Assembly (NCBI GenBank): GCA_963849005.1
Contig: CAWKGC010000021.1
Coordinates: forward strand, 310,001-374,000
Length of the DNA: 64,000 nt
Direction: 5' to 3'
DNA from: CAWKGC01 sp963849005
GTDB taxonomy: Bacteria; Pseudomonadota; Gammaproteobacteria; Burkholderiales; Usitatibacteraceae
A model generated the notes under the pieces. That model made no database searches and had not been told where the DNA came from. It worked only from the letters and a program-made list of their open reading frames with translations. This document shows positions 1 to 7,473 of this stretch, in pieces. How positions within the stretch are numbered: the stretch's first letter is position 1; the number at the start of each line of letters is the position of its first letter. The position numbers were made by a program, and so were the translations under genes.

Positions 1-886
1 CGCGTGCGGGACGCCGACCTGCTGCTCGTGGTCGGCGCGCGGCTGGGCGAGATGACCACCGGCGGCTACACGCTGGTCGAATCCCCCGTGCCGAAGCAGA
101 AGCTGGTCCACGTCCACGCGGGCGCGGAGGAGCTCGGCCGCGTCTACCAGCGGCGAGCTGCTGATCAATGCCGGCATGCCGCGAGTTCGCGGCCGCGCGG
201 CGATGCGCCGCGGTCGACGGCCGCGCTGGGCGGCGTGGCGCGGAATCGGCGCGCGCCGACTACGAGGCCTGGCACGCACGCCGCGAGCCCCCGGGCGCGT
301 TCAGATCTGGCGACGTGATGGCCGCACTCGCGCGCGCGCCTGCCGCCCGACGCGATCATCACCAACGGCGCCGGCAATTACGCCGCGCTGGGTGCACCGC
401 TTCTATCGATACACCGGCTGCCGCACGCCCAGCTCGCGCCGACCAGCGGCGCGATGGGCTACGGCGTGCCCGCGGCGGTCGCGGCGAAGCTCGCTGCATC
501 CCGAGCGCAGCGTGGTGTCGCTTCGCCGGCGACGGCTGCTTCCTCATGAACGGGCAGGAACTCGCCACCGCGGTGCAGTACGGCGCCAACGTCGTCTTCA
601 TCGTCGTCAACAACGGCATGTACGGCACCATCCGCATGCACCAGGAGACGCGAGTATCCCGGCCGCGTCAGCGGCACCGACGCTCGGCGAACCCGGACTT
701 TGCCGCGCTGCGCGCGCGCCTTCGGCGCGCACGGCGAATGGTCGAGGACACCGCGCAGTTCGCGCCGGCGTTCGAGCGCGCGCTTCGCCGCCGGCAAGCC
801 CGGCGCTGATCGAGATCCGGATCGACCCGCAGGCGATCACGCCCAACACCACGCTCGACGCGATCCGCAGTTCCGGTCGGGGCTGA
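1..886 (+). pseudogene. Thiamine diphosphate-dependent acetolactate synthase-like enzyme, 5'-truncated and frameshifted
   Basis: The C-terminal half of a COG0028-type carboligase can be pieced together across all three frames. First comes a central-domain segment (DADLLLVVGARLGE). Next is the cofactor-binding domain with APTSGAMGYGVPAAVAAKL, then the thiamine-diphosphate/Mg motif FAGDGCFLMNGQELATAVQYG followed by NNGMYGTIRMHQE, and a tail ending at the TGA at 884-886. The N-terminal half lies before the window. At least five single-base shifts are needed, for example near 155, 400, 490, 650 and 790. They are mostly extra C or G, like the shifts seen in essential genes elsewhere here, so sequence error is at least as likely as genuine decay. 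The exact substrate cannot be told. Confidence 0.7.
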
Positions 887-1064
887 AACAGGCGGGGTCG
901 GCAACGTCGACTGACCGTTGCAACATATCGGGACCGCCGCAAGCACGGCTGCCGCCGCTACCCGCGTGGCGCGCTGGCGGCATACCGGACAGCGCCTTTG
1001 CGCTATAGTCATCAACCGGCCGCCCAAAGTCCGGACCTTGCGCCCTGCGCCCCGGCCCGCCTTC

Positions 1065-3522
1065 GTGAATCCCTCCGACGCCCATCACACCAAGACTCCC
1101 GGCGCGCAGATCGACCCGATCGCCAATGCCGCGCTGCTCGACGCGCTGCCAAGCCTCGTCTGGTGCGTGGGCGCCGACGGGCTGTGCTCCTTCGTCAACC
1201 GCGCGTGGACCGAATTCACGGGGCGGTCGAGCGAGCAGGAACTCGACGACGGCTGGCTGGAAGGCGTGCACCGCGAGGACCGCGATCGCGTGACCCAGGT
1301 GCTGCGTACGGCGTTCGGCGCGCGCAAGCCCTTCAAGGCCGAGTACCGGCTGCGCCGCGCCGATGGCAGTTTCGGCTGGGTGCACCACGCCGCGGGCCCC
1401 TCGAACGATGCCGAAGGGCGCTTCGCCGGCTACCTCGGCACCTGCCACGACATCACCGAAAGGCACGACGCCGAGCTGACCGCGCGCGAGGGCGAGCGCA
1501 TGATGCGCGTGCTCGCCGACAACCTGCCGGCGCAGATCGCCTATTACGAGGCCGGTTCGCTGAAGTGCCTGTTCGCCAACAAGGCCTACGCGCGCGCCAA
1601 CGGCTGGGACGAGCAATCGATCCTCGGGCGCACGGTGGAAGAGGTGATCGGGCAGGAGGCCAACCGGCTGATCGCGCCGTACGTGAAGCGCGTGCTGGCG
1701 GGGGAGTCCGTGAGCTACGAGCGCCCCCACACCATGCCCTCCGGCGAGGAGCGCCTGATCGAGGTGAACCTGCTGCCGCACCTCTCCGAGTCCGGCGAGA
1801 TGCTGGCCGCGTTCGTGCTGATCAGCGACATCACGCGCCACCGGCTCGCCGAGCGCAGCATCCGCGAGAGCGAGGAGAGGCTGCGCAAGTTCTCCGAGGC
1901 CACGCGCGAGGGCATCGTGTTCCACGACAAGGGCATCATCACCGATTGCAACGAGGCGCTCTCGCGCATCATCGGCTATTCCCACGACGAGCTGGTCGGC
2001 ACCGCGATCCTGAATTACAACGCGCCGGAATACCGCGAGATGGTGGCCAACAACATCAGCGCCGGCATGGAACGCCCGTACGAGGGCGCGATCCTGCACA
2101 AGGACGGGCACCGCATCCCCGTCGAGCTGGTCGGCAAGGAAATGCCCTTCAAGGGCCAGCACTACCGCATGACCGTGGTGCGCGACATCAGCGACCGCAA
2201 GAGCGCCGAGGAGCGCATCCAGTTCCTCGCCCACCACGACACGCTCACGGGGCTGCCGAACCGCGTGATGCTGATGGACCGCCTCGAGGTGATGCTCGCC
2301 TCGGCGCGGCGCCGGTCCACGCCCGTGGGCATCCTCTTCATCGACCTGGACCACTTCAAGACGGTCAACGATTCGCTCGGCCACGCGGCGGGCGACGCGC
2401 TCCTGAAGATCGTCGCCACGCGCATCGAGACCAGCCTGCGCGAGGTGGACGTGGTGTCGCGCCTGGGCGGGGACGAATTCCTGGTGGCGCTTCCCGGACA
2501 TCGAGGGCGAGCGGGGCGCGGCGCAGGTGGCGGAGAAGCTGCTCGCCGCGGTGAGCGAGCCGGTCGCGCTCGACGGGCGCACGCTGAGCGTGAGCCCGTC
2601 GATCGGCATCAGCGTGTTCCCGCGCGACGGCATCACGGCGGACGCGCTGATCAAGAATGCCGACGCGGCGATGTACCTCGCCAAGGATCGCGGCCGCAGC
2701 AACTTCCAGTTCTTCAACGAGACCCTGTCCGAGGCGGCGTTCCAGGCGCTGACGCTGGAGACGGGGCTGCGCGAGGCGATCCGCGACGCGGGCTTCGTGC
2801 TGCACTACCAGCCCGAGGTGCGCGTTGCCGACCAGTCGCTCACCGCGGTCGAGGCGCTGGTCCGCTGGCCGCGCCACGACGGCACGCTCGCCGGCCCGGC
2901 CGAGTTCCATCCCCGTCGCCGAGCAGCGCGGGCTGATCATCCCGATCGGCATGTGGGTGCTGAACGAGGCCTGCCGGCAGATGAAGGCGTGGCAGGACGC
3001 GGGGATGCCGAAGGTGCCGGTGGCGATCAACCTCTCGGCGCTGCCAGTTCCGGCAGAACGAGCCTGGTCTCCGAGGTGGCGCGCGTGCTTGCCGAATCGG
3101 GGCTGGAGCCGAAGTACCTCGAGATCGAGCTCACCGAAAGCATGCTCATGGACGACTCGGGCGCGATGACGCGCACGCTCGACGGGCTGAAGGAACTCGG
3201 CGTGAGGCTCGCGATCGACGATTTCGGCACCGGGCACTCCTCGCTGGTGCACCTGAAGCGCTTCCCGCTCGACAAGCTGAAGATCGACCGCGATTTCGTG
3301 CGCGACATCCCCGAGGACCACGACGACGTCGCGATCACGACCGCGATCATCGACCTGGCGCACAACATGGGCATCACCGTGCTCGCCGAAGGCGTGGAGA
3401 AGCCCGAGCAGCTCGCCTTCCTTGCCGAGCGCGGCTGCGACGAGATGCAGGGCTTCCTCGTCTGCCCGGCGCTGCCGCCGCCGCAGGCCGAGGTGCAGCT
3501 CCTGCGGCTCGGAAAACAGTGA
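1065..3522 (+). CDS. PAS-PAS-PAS-GGDEF-EAL cyclic-di-GMP signalling protein (frameshifted)
   Basis: Three consecutive PAS folds (roughly residues 20-150, 150-275 and 280-390; the first two end in ...DITERHDAEL and ...DITRHRLAERS) precede a diguanylate cyclase domain with the motif RLGGDEF and an EAL phosphodiesterase domain with VEALVRW, ELTESMLM and DDFGTGHSS. No membrane segment is visible, so it is probably a cytoplasmic sensor that makes or breaks c-di-GMP. I chose GTG 1065 because the frame upstream has no PAS-like sequence. Four extra bases break the frame: near 2496 (after GGDEF), near 2911, and near 3043 and 3053. Removing each restores a textbook EAL sequence (AEFIPVAEQRGLIIPIG; LSALQFRQNELVSEV). 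Both output domains keep their signature residues, so either activity is possible. Confidence 0.85.
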
Positions 3523-3548
3523 CCTCAACCGACACCAGGGAACCCGCC

Positions 3549-5027
3549 ATGGCCGACACGCCCCCGAAGGACGACAAGATTGCCGCGCCGCCTCCCGCCG
3601 ACCAGTTGTCGGTGACGCACCATCGCCGCGCAATCGGGGGGCGCGAGATCGCCTACACCGTCACCTGCGGCACGCTGGTGCTCAAGGAGGAGACCGAGAA
3701 GGACGGCAAGACCGAGGGCGAGAAGCCGCGCGCGAGCGTGTTCTTCATCGCCTACACGCTGGACGACGCCGGCGAGCGCGCCAGGCGCCCGTTGACGTTT
3801 TCCTTCAACGGCGGGCCGGGATCGAGCTCGGTGTGGATGCACCTCGGCCTGCTCGGGCCGAAGCGGGTCGCGCTCGATGACGAGGGCCGCGCTGCCGCGC
3901 CGCCGTACCAGCTGGTCGACAACGAGTTCTCGCTCCTGCCCGAATCGGACCTGGTGTTCATCGACCCGGTCGGCACCGGCTACTCGCGCATGGTGTCGGG
4001 CGAGCCGGTCAAGGAATACCACGGCTACAAGCGCGACCTGGAATCGGTGGGCGCCTTCATCCAGCTCTACTGCTCGCGCTACGGGCGCTGGGGAAGCCCC
4101 AAGTACCTGATCGGCGAATCCTACGGCACCACGCGCGCCGCCGGCCTCGCCGGCCACTTGCTGGACCGCTACGGCATGTACCTGAACGGCCTGATGCTGG
4201 TGTCGTGCGCGCTCGACTTCCAGGTGCTGCGCTTCGATCCCTCGAACGACCTGCCGTGCGCGCTGTACCTGCCGACCTACGCGGCGACTGCGTGGTACCA
4301 CAAGCGGCTCGCCGCCGACCTGCAGGCGCGCCCCTTGCCCTCGCTGCTGGAGGAGGTCGAGTCCTTCGCCGGGGGCGAGTACCTGCAGGCGCTCTTCAAG
4401 GGCTCCGCGCTCACGGCCGCCGAACGCACGGCGGTGGCGAAGAAGCTCGCGCGCTTCACGGGCCTCACGCGTGACTACGTCGAGCGCGCCAACCTGCGCA
4501 TCGAGATCTTCCGCTTCTGCAAGGAGCTGCTGCGCGACACCGGCAGGACGGTCGGGCGGCTGGACAGCCGCTACACCGGCTTCGACCGCGACGCGGCCGG
4601 CGAGAGGTTCGACTTCGACCCGGCGCACGCCAACATCCACGGCGCCTTCGCCGGCACGATCAACGACTATGTGCGCGGCGACCTCAAGTTCGAGGCAGAC
4701 ATTCCCTACGAGATCCTGAAGGGCTTCTATCTCAACTGGGGCTGGGGCGAGGAGTTCTCGAACCGCTACGCCGCGGTCGGCGAGACGCTGCGCAAGGCCA
4801 TGTCGATGAACACGCACATGAAGGTGCTGGTGGCCAACGGCTATTACGATTTCGCCACGCCGCATTTCGCCGCCGATTTCACCTTCGAGCACCTGGGACT
4901 CGACGCGAGCCTGAAGCCCAACATCGCGTTCCACTACTACGAGGCGGGGCACATGATGTACGTGCACCGGCCTTCGCTTGCGGCGCTCGCCGCCGAACTC
5001 AAGCGCTTCGTGGCGCCCGCTCGGTAG
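3549..5027 (+). CDS. Peptidase family S10 serine carboxypeptidase-like protein
   Basis: All S10 landmarks are present. The oxyanion-hole segment FSFNGGPGSSSVWMHLG lies near residue 85, the nucleophile motif GESYG has its serine near residue 191, the acid is in NGYYDFATP and the histidine in EAGHMMYVH near the C-terminus. About 492 residues is normal for the bacterial branch. No clear signal peptide is seen, unlike vacuolar yeast homologues, so the location is uncertain. A GTG at 3519 overlapping the upstream stop is an alternative start. I prefer ATG 3549, which has a weak purine-rich stretch (CAGGGAA) ahead of it. It sits directly behind the GGDEF/EAL gene and ends where the AT-richer Rhs island begins. 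The physiological substrate is unknown. Confidence 0.88.
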   Translation: MADTPPKDDKIAAPPPADQLSVTHHRRAIGGREIAYTVTCGTLVLKEETEKDGKTEGEKPRASVFFIAYTLDDAGERARRPLTFSFNGGPGSSSVWMHLGLLGPKRVALDDEGRAAAPPYQLVDNEFSLLPESDLVFIDPVGTGYSRMVSGEPVKEYHGYKRDLESVGAFIQLYCSRYGRWGSPKYLIGESYGTTRAAGLAGHLLDRYGMYLNGLMLVSCALDFQVLRFDPSNDLPCALYLPTYAATAWYHKRLAADLQARPLPSLLEEVESFAGGEYLQALFKGSALTAAERTAVAKKLARFTGLTRDYVERANLRIEIFRFCKELLRDTGRTVGRLDSRYTGFDRDAAGERFDFDPAHANIHGAFAGTINDYVRGDLKFEADIPYEILKGFYLNWGWGEEFSNRYAAVGETLRKAMSMNTHMKVLVANGYYDFATPHFAADFTFEHLGLDASLKPNIAFHYYEAGHMMYVHRPSLAALAAELKRFVAPAR

Positions 5028-5159
5028 GGTGAGGCGAATGAGGCTTGCCTGACGGGGAAAGGCGCTGACGCGTTACGTATCACCGAAGGCAAAATGAATG
5101 ACGGTGGAGCCACCGCCCCGCGTTCGACAAGGATGCGGGCCACAGCCGACTCAAGAGTG

Positions 5160-5246
5160 TCCGTTGAACCGGGGTCAATTCACCGCCCTGTGGCGGGGTC
5201 GTAATCCCTGAAGTAGTTGTAGTGTCGCGGCGCATTTTGAAGTCGA
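5160..5246 (-). pseudogene. Decayed Rhs core remnant (third displaced tip)
   Basis: Read on the minus strand this encodes HYNYFRDYDPATGR and then a stop, exactly where other copies continue with Y-[IV]-E-S-D-P-I-G-L. It carries the same 26-bp block (5196-5221) found at the seams of the other Rhs tips. Nothing recognisable as a tip follows before the end of the S10 gene at 5027; the 5028-5160 stretch holds no gene I can support. I interpret it as the worn-out end of an Rhs tip array. Confidence 0.65.
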
Positions 5247-5651
5247 TCACTTTCCAGCACGATTTGCCCATGCGAAAGCCTTGTTCAGCGTTGGCGAAAA
5301 CTGTTCATTGCCGGGAATTGTCTCTGTCATGGTTTTCCTGACTATGGGCTCAGCTCTACCAAATGCTTCGCGCTTGTACTCAAGATGTCGCGAGTCGTCG
5401 TTGCTGTCATAGTTCCATGCTGATACAACCTGCTGTCTGAGCAAGAGTCCTAGAGTGAGGTCGGCATTGGTTACATCTCCCTTTGCTTCGAATGCCTTCG
5501 CGCCAAGTACCAAGGTCATGTCATTAAGTGATCGATCAGCAACTGCTTGGCGCCAGCTCCGATCGGCGAACCAGAATCCCGAAAACGCAGAAATGCCAAG
5601 TCCGCTAATCAAGGCGAGCGTAATTAAGACCAATCGAAATGATCTTTTCAT
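5247..5651 (-). CDS. Small membrane-anchored protein, candidate immunity partner of displaced Rhs tip B
   Basis: A 134-residue protein with one N-terminal hydrophobic helix (residues about 5-27, a basic MKRSFR start then LVLITLALISGLGISAF). It is followed by a soluble, probably periplasmic domain with no family I recognise. The start is well set: a strong GAGGTGA ribosome site lies just upstream and contains the stop codon of the preceding Rhs tip. The tip's TGA and this ATG are separated by only two bases, so translation is probably coupled. Position directly behind a toxin-like tip, small size and export signal fit an Rhs immunity role, but this is inference from context. It resembles the 6163-6600 protein in layout (signal or anchor, then a helical domain of about 110 residues) but sequence similarity is weak at best. 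Confidence 0.6.
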   Translation of the reverse strand: MKRSFRLVLITLALISGLGISAFSGFWFADRSWRQAVADRSLNDMTLVLGAKAFEAKGDVTNADLTLGLLLRQQVVSAWNYDSNDDSRHLEYKREAFGRAEPIVRKTMTETIPGNEQFSPTLNKAFAWANRAGK

Positions 5652-5653
5652 AT

Positions 5654-6115
5654 TCACCTCATCGGATTGTCTGGGTAGGGCTGACAGTTGCAATCCGCTT
5701 CGCAGTGAGTACCGATCTCCAAGTAGTTCCCTGTTTGATTCTTGGATTGGCAACACGCGCGGCAGGTCACCCAAGTTGGATTGCTTTCGACACAATCAAC
5801 TTCCTTTACGTGCTTTCCTCGACCCTTGATGATGTCCCAAATCGAGCGACCGGGCTTCTTCGCGCCTGGTCCTAACCCAGATGAGGGCACCGGACCATCC
5901 CTTGAAGCGTCAAAGGGCGGTTTCGGGCATAGCTTTGGATCGGGGCAAATGGTCTCGGACGCAAGTCCCCAAAGATCAATGAATCGCATAGGGCTGCCAA
6001 ACACATATCCATACGTATTGATCCCGCCCCTTAGTCCAATGGGGTCAGATCTCAACGTACCTGCCAACCGCCGGGTCGTAATCCCTGAAGTAGTTGTAGT
6101 GCAGGCGGCTTGCCG
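5654..6115 (-). CDS. Displaced (orphan) Rhs C-terminal tip B, cysteine-rich
   Basis: On the minus strand it begins with the end of an Rhs core (HYNYFRDYDPAVGRYVE, then SDPIGLRGGINTYGYV after a one-base shift near 6050). It passes through the linker SETICPDPKLCPKPPFD and ends in a tip containing C-x9-C-x2-C-C-x15-C-E-A-D-C-N-C. No start codon fits the Rhs part, as expected for a silent displaced tip that recombines into a full-length Rhs gene. The linker and cysteine motif match the tip at 6597-7066, so the two are paralogues. The tip activity is unknown to me. An extended stretch in the shifted frame (GLGPGAKKPGRSIWD) lies between linker and cysteine domain. GC is clearly below that of flanking housekeeping genes. 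Confidence 0.65.
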   Translation of the reverse strand, partial: RQAACTTTTSGITTRRLAGTLRSDPIGLRGGINTYGYVFGSPMRFIDLWGLASETICPDPKLCPKPPFDASRDGPVPSSGLGPGAKKPGRSIWDIIKGRGKHVKEVDCVESNPTWVTCRACCQSKNQTGNYLEIGTHCEADCNCQPYPDNPMR

Positions 6116-6162
6116 CGTGAAAGTAGCTTCGTAGGAACCGAAGATTGCAGGATTCCTTCAAT

Positions 6163-6600
6163 TTACGCCAAGCAGGCGTATTTCCAGTGTTCGCATCCGG
6201 TAGTCTGCGCACAGACTCTTTCCACGAATTCGGCTGTTTCTTTTGAAAGTGCTGTTGGCCCGACCTGCCCCCACGACTTGGTTACCTGTATGACGGCGAT
6301 TTGAACCAGCGATCGCTCCTTTGAATTCTTTGCCCACTTGGATTCAAGTGCTTCAAGCCGCGCCAGCTGCGAGTAGATCAGGACATCAAGTCCCTCGTCG
6401 AGGGCCTGACCTTTTGATGCCATTCTTGCTCGCATCCTTGCAAGGCCAATTAGATCGGTCGCCGAATTCATGACGACTTCAGTCCGATAATCGACCTTTG
6501 GCGTCGAAGGTGGTTGGTCAGAACCCTGCGCATCCTGTGACAGGACTAGCAAAATCTGCACGAAAAGCAAAACACCGAACATTCTCATTGCAGCGCTCAT
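6163..6600 (-). CDS. Small exported protein, candidate immunity partner of displaced Rhs tip A
   Basis: About 145 residues, starting MSAAMRMFGVLLFVQILLVL. This is a hydrophobic signal sequence with likely cleavage near SQDAQG, giving a mature helical domain of about 115 residues that ends in three cysteines (ERVCAQTTGCEHWKYACLA). The start overlaps the stop of the preceding tip as ATGA (6600-6597), so the two are translationally coupled. I recognise no family. Its place after a cysteine-rich Rhs tip argues for a cognate immunity protein acting in the periplasm or at the membrane. Longer frames upstream run into the tip gene and are not credible starts. Confidence 0.6.
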   Translation of the reverse strand: MSAAMRMFGVLLFVQILLVLSQDAQGSDQPPSTPKVDYRTEVVMNSATDLIGLARMRARMASKGQALDEGLDVLIYSQLARLEALESKWAKNSKERSLVQIAVIQVTKSWGQVGPTALSKETAEFVERVCAQTTGCEHWKYACLA

Positions 6601-7066
6601 GCCTTTGGGCCGACCGCGCGGCAGACCATGTTGAATGCGCAATCTGCATTGCATTGGCTCGCAAATGATGGATCGCGCAAGAGTTGACCTGTTCTTGTGC
6701 AGCAAAGGACGCAGTTTTCGTAGTTGGGTTGGTACTTCCAGCACCATTCCCTATATTGATCTCTGTTCTTCCGCGCGTTCTCAAGCCATTTTCTCGTCAC
6801 GGGGATCTCCCTTCGGCATCGGTGGCGTCGGGATCCTCGGGCCGTCAGGACCGAGCTCGTAGGGCGACTTTGGGCATTGGCTTGGATTCGGGCAGATTGT
6901 TTCCTTCGACGCCAATCCGAATGGATCGACGAGCGCTACTGGATTGGCAAAGGCGTAGGTGAAAGTGTTTCGACCGCCCGCGAGGCCAATAGGATCACTC
7001 TCAACATACCGCCCAACAGAAGGGTCGTAATCCCTGAAGTAGTTGTAAAGCTCCAGCCCGTTAGAG
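6597..7066 (-). CDS. Displaced (orphan) Rhs C-terminal tip A, cysteine-rich
   Basis: It encodes an Rhs core end (ELYNYFRDYDPSVGRYVESD then PIGLAGGRNTFTYAFANP), the linker KETICPNPSQCPKSPYELG, then a tip with C-x9-C-x2-C-C-x15-C-N-A-D-C. The frame changes at a run of four C near 6800: reading three C gives GDPVTRKWLENARKNRDQY and joins core to tip. Without that repair the frame stops after DPRDEKMA. The homology to Rhs begins right at the stop codon of the preceding membrane gene (7067-7069), so the unit looks like a module transplanted as 'core end + tip + partner'. It has no own start that I trust. The C-terminal residues overlap the next gene by four bases. Confidence 0.65.
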
Positions 7067-7459
7067 TCAGCGCAAGTTGCGCCTGCGAGAACGAATTTTG
7101 TCAATTGCGTAGCCGATAAAGGCGTAGACCACAGCCCAAACGAGTCCATTGATCAATTCGATGGTGAAACCCGACGCGAATCCAGAAACGACACCAGGTG
7201 GAATCAGCCCTGAGTAAGTTGCCACCTTGAAACCAGGCACGCCATGAACCAAGGTGAGCACCAATCCCAGGAAACCTGGTATCACGCCCCATGGAGAAAG
7301 AAAATAAAAAGAATAAAGACCAAGCGCGAGAGGGGAGACAACTGCGCCAAAAGCGGCGCCGACAACTGTATAGAGACGGTGAGGCCATTTCCGTTTCGCC
7401 ACCAAGAATGCGACGACCGGAACGACAACCAGGAGGACTAAGAGGACTGACTCGGGCAT
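7067..7459 (-). CDS. Small polytopic membrane protein, candidate immunity partner of the main Rhs tip
   Basis: About 130 residues, nearly all hydrophobic, with three or four predicted transmembrane segments (LLVLLVVVPVVAFLVA; VVGAAFGAVVSPLALGLYSF; VIPGFLGLVLTLVHGV; INGLVWAVVYAFIGYA) and a basic tail DKIRSRRRNLR. ATG 7459 lies 14 bases after the stop of the full-length Rhs gene. The product resembles no named family that I can recall. Position immediately behind the Rhs tip is the canonical immunity slot, and a membrane location implies the tip acts at or across the inner membrane. Functional assignment is inference. Confidence 0.6.
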   Translation of the reverse strand: MPESVLLVLLVVVPVVAFLVAKRKWPHRLYTVVGAAFGAVVSPLALGLYSFYFLSPWGVIPGFLGLVLTLVHGVPGFKVATYSGLIPPGVVSGFASGFTIELINGLVWAVVYAFIGYAIDKIRSRRRNLR

Positions 7460-7473
7460 GACGGAAACCCTCG

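Noticed and set aside
6036..6050. GGGGTCAGATC inside displaced Rhs tip B, resembling the RAYT element end
   Set aside because: Only about 10 bases match, and it falls exactly where the other Rhs copies encode S-D-P-I-G, differing by substitutions and one inserted base. It is core coding sequence, not an element end.
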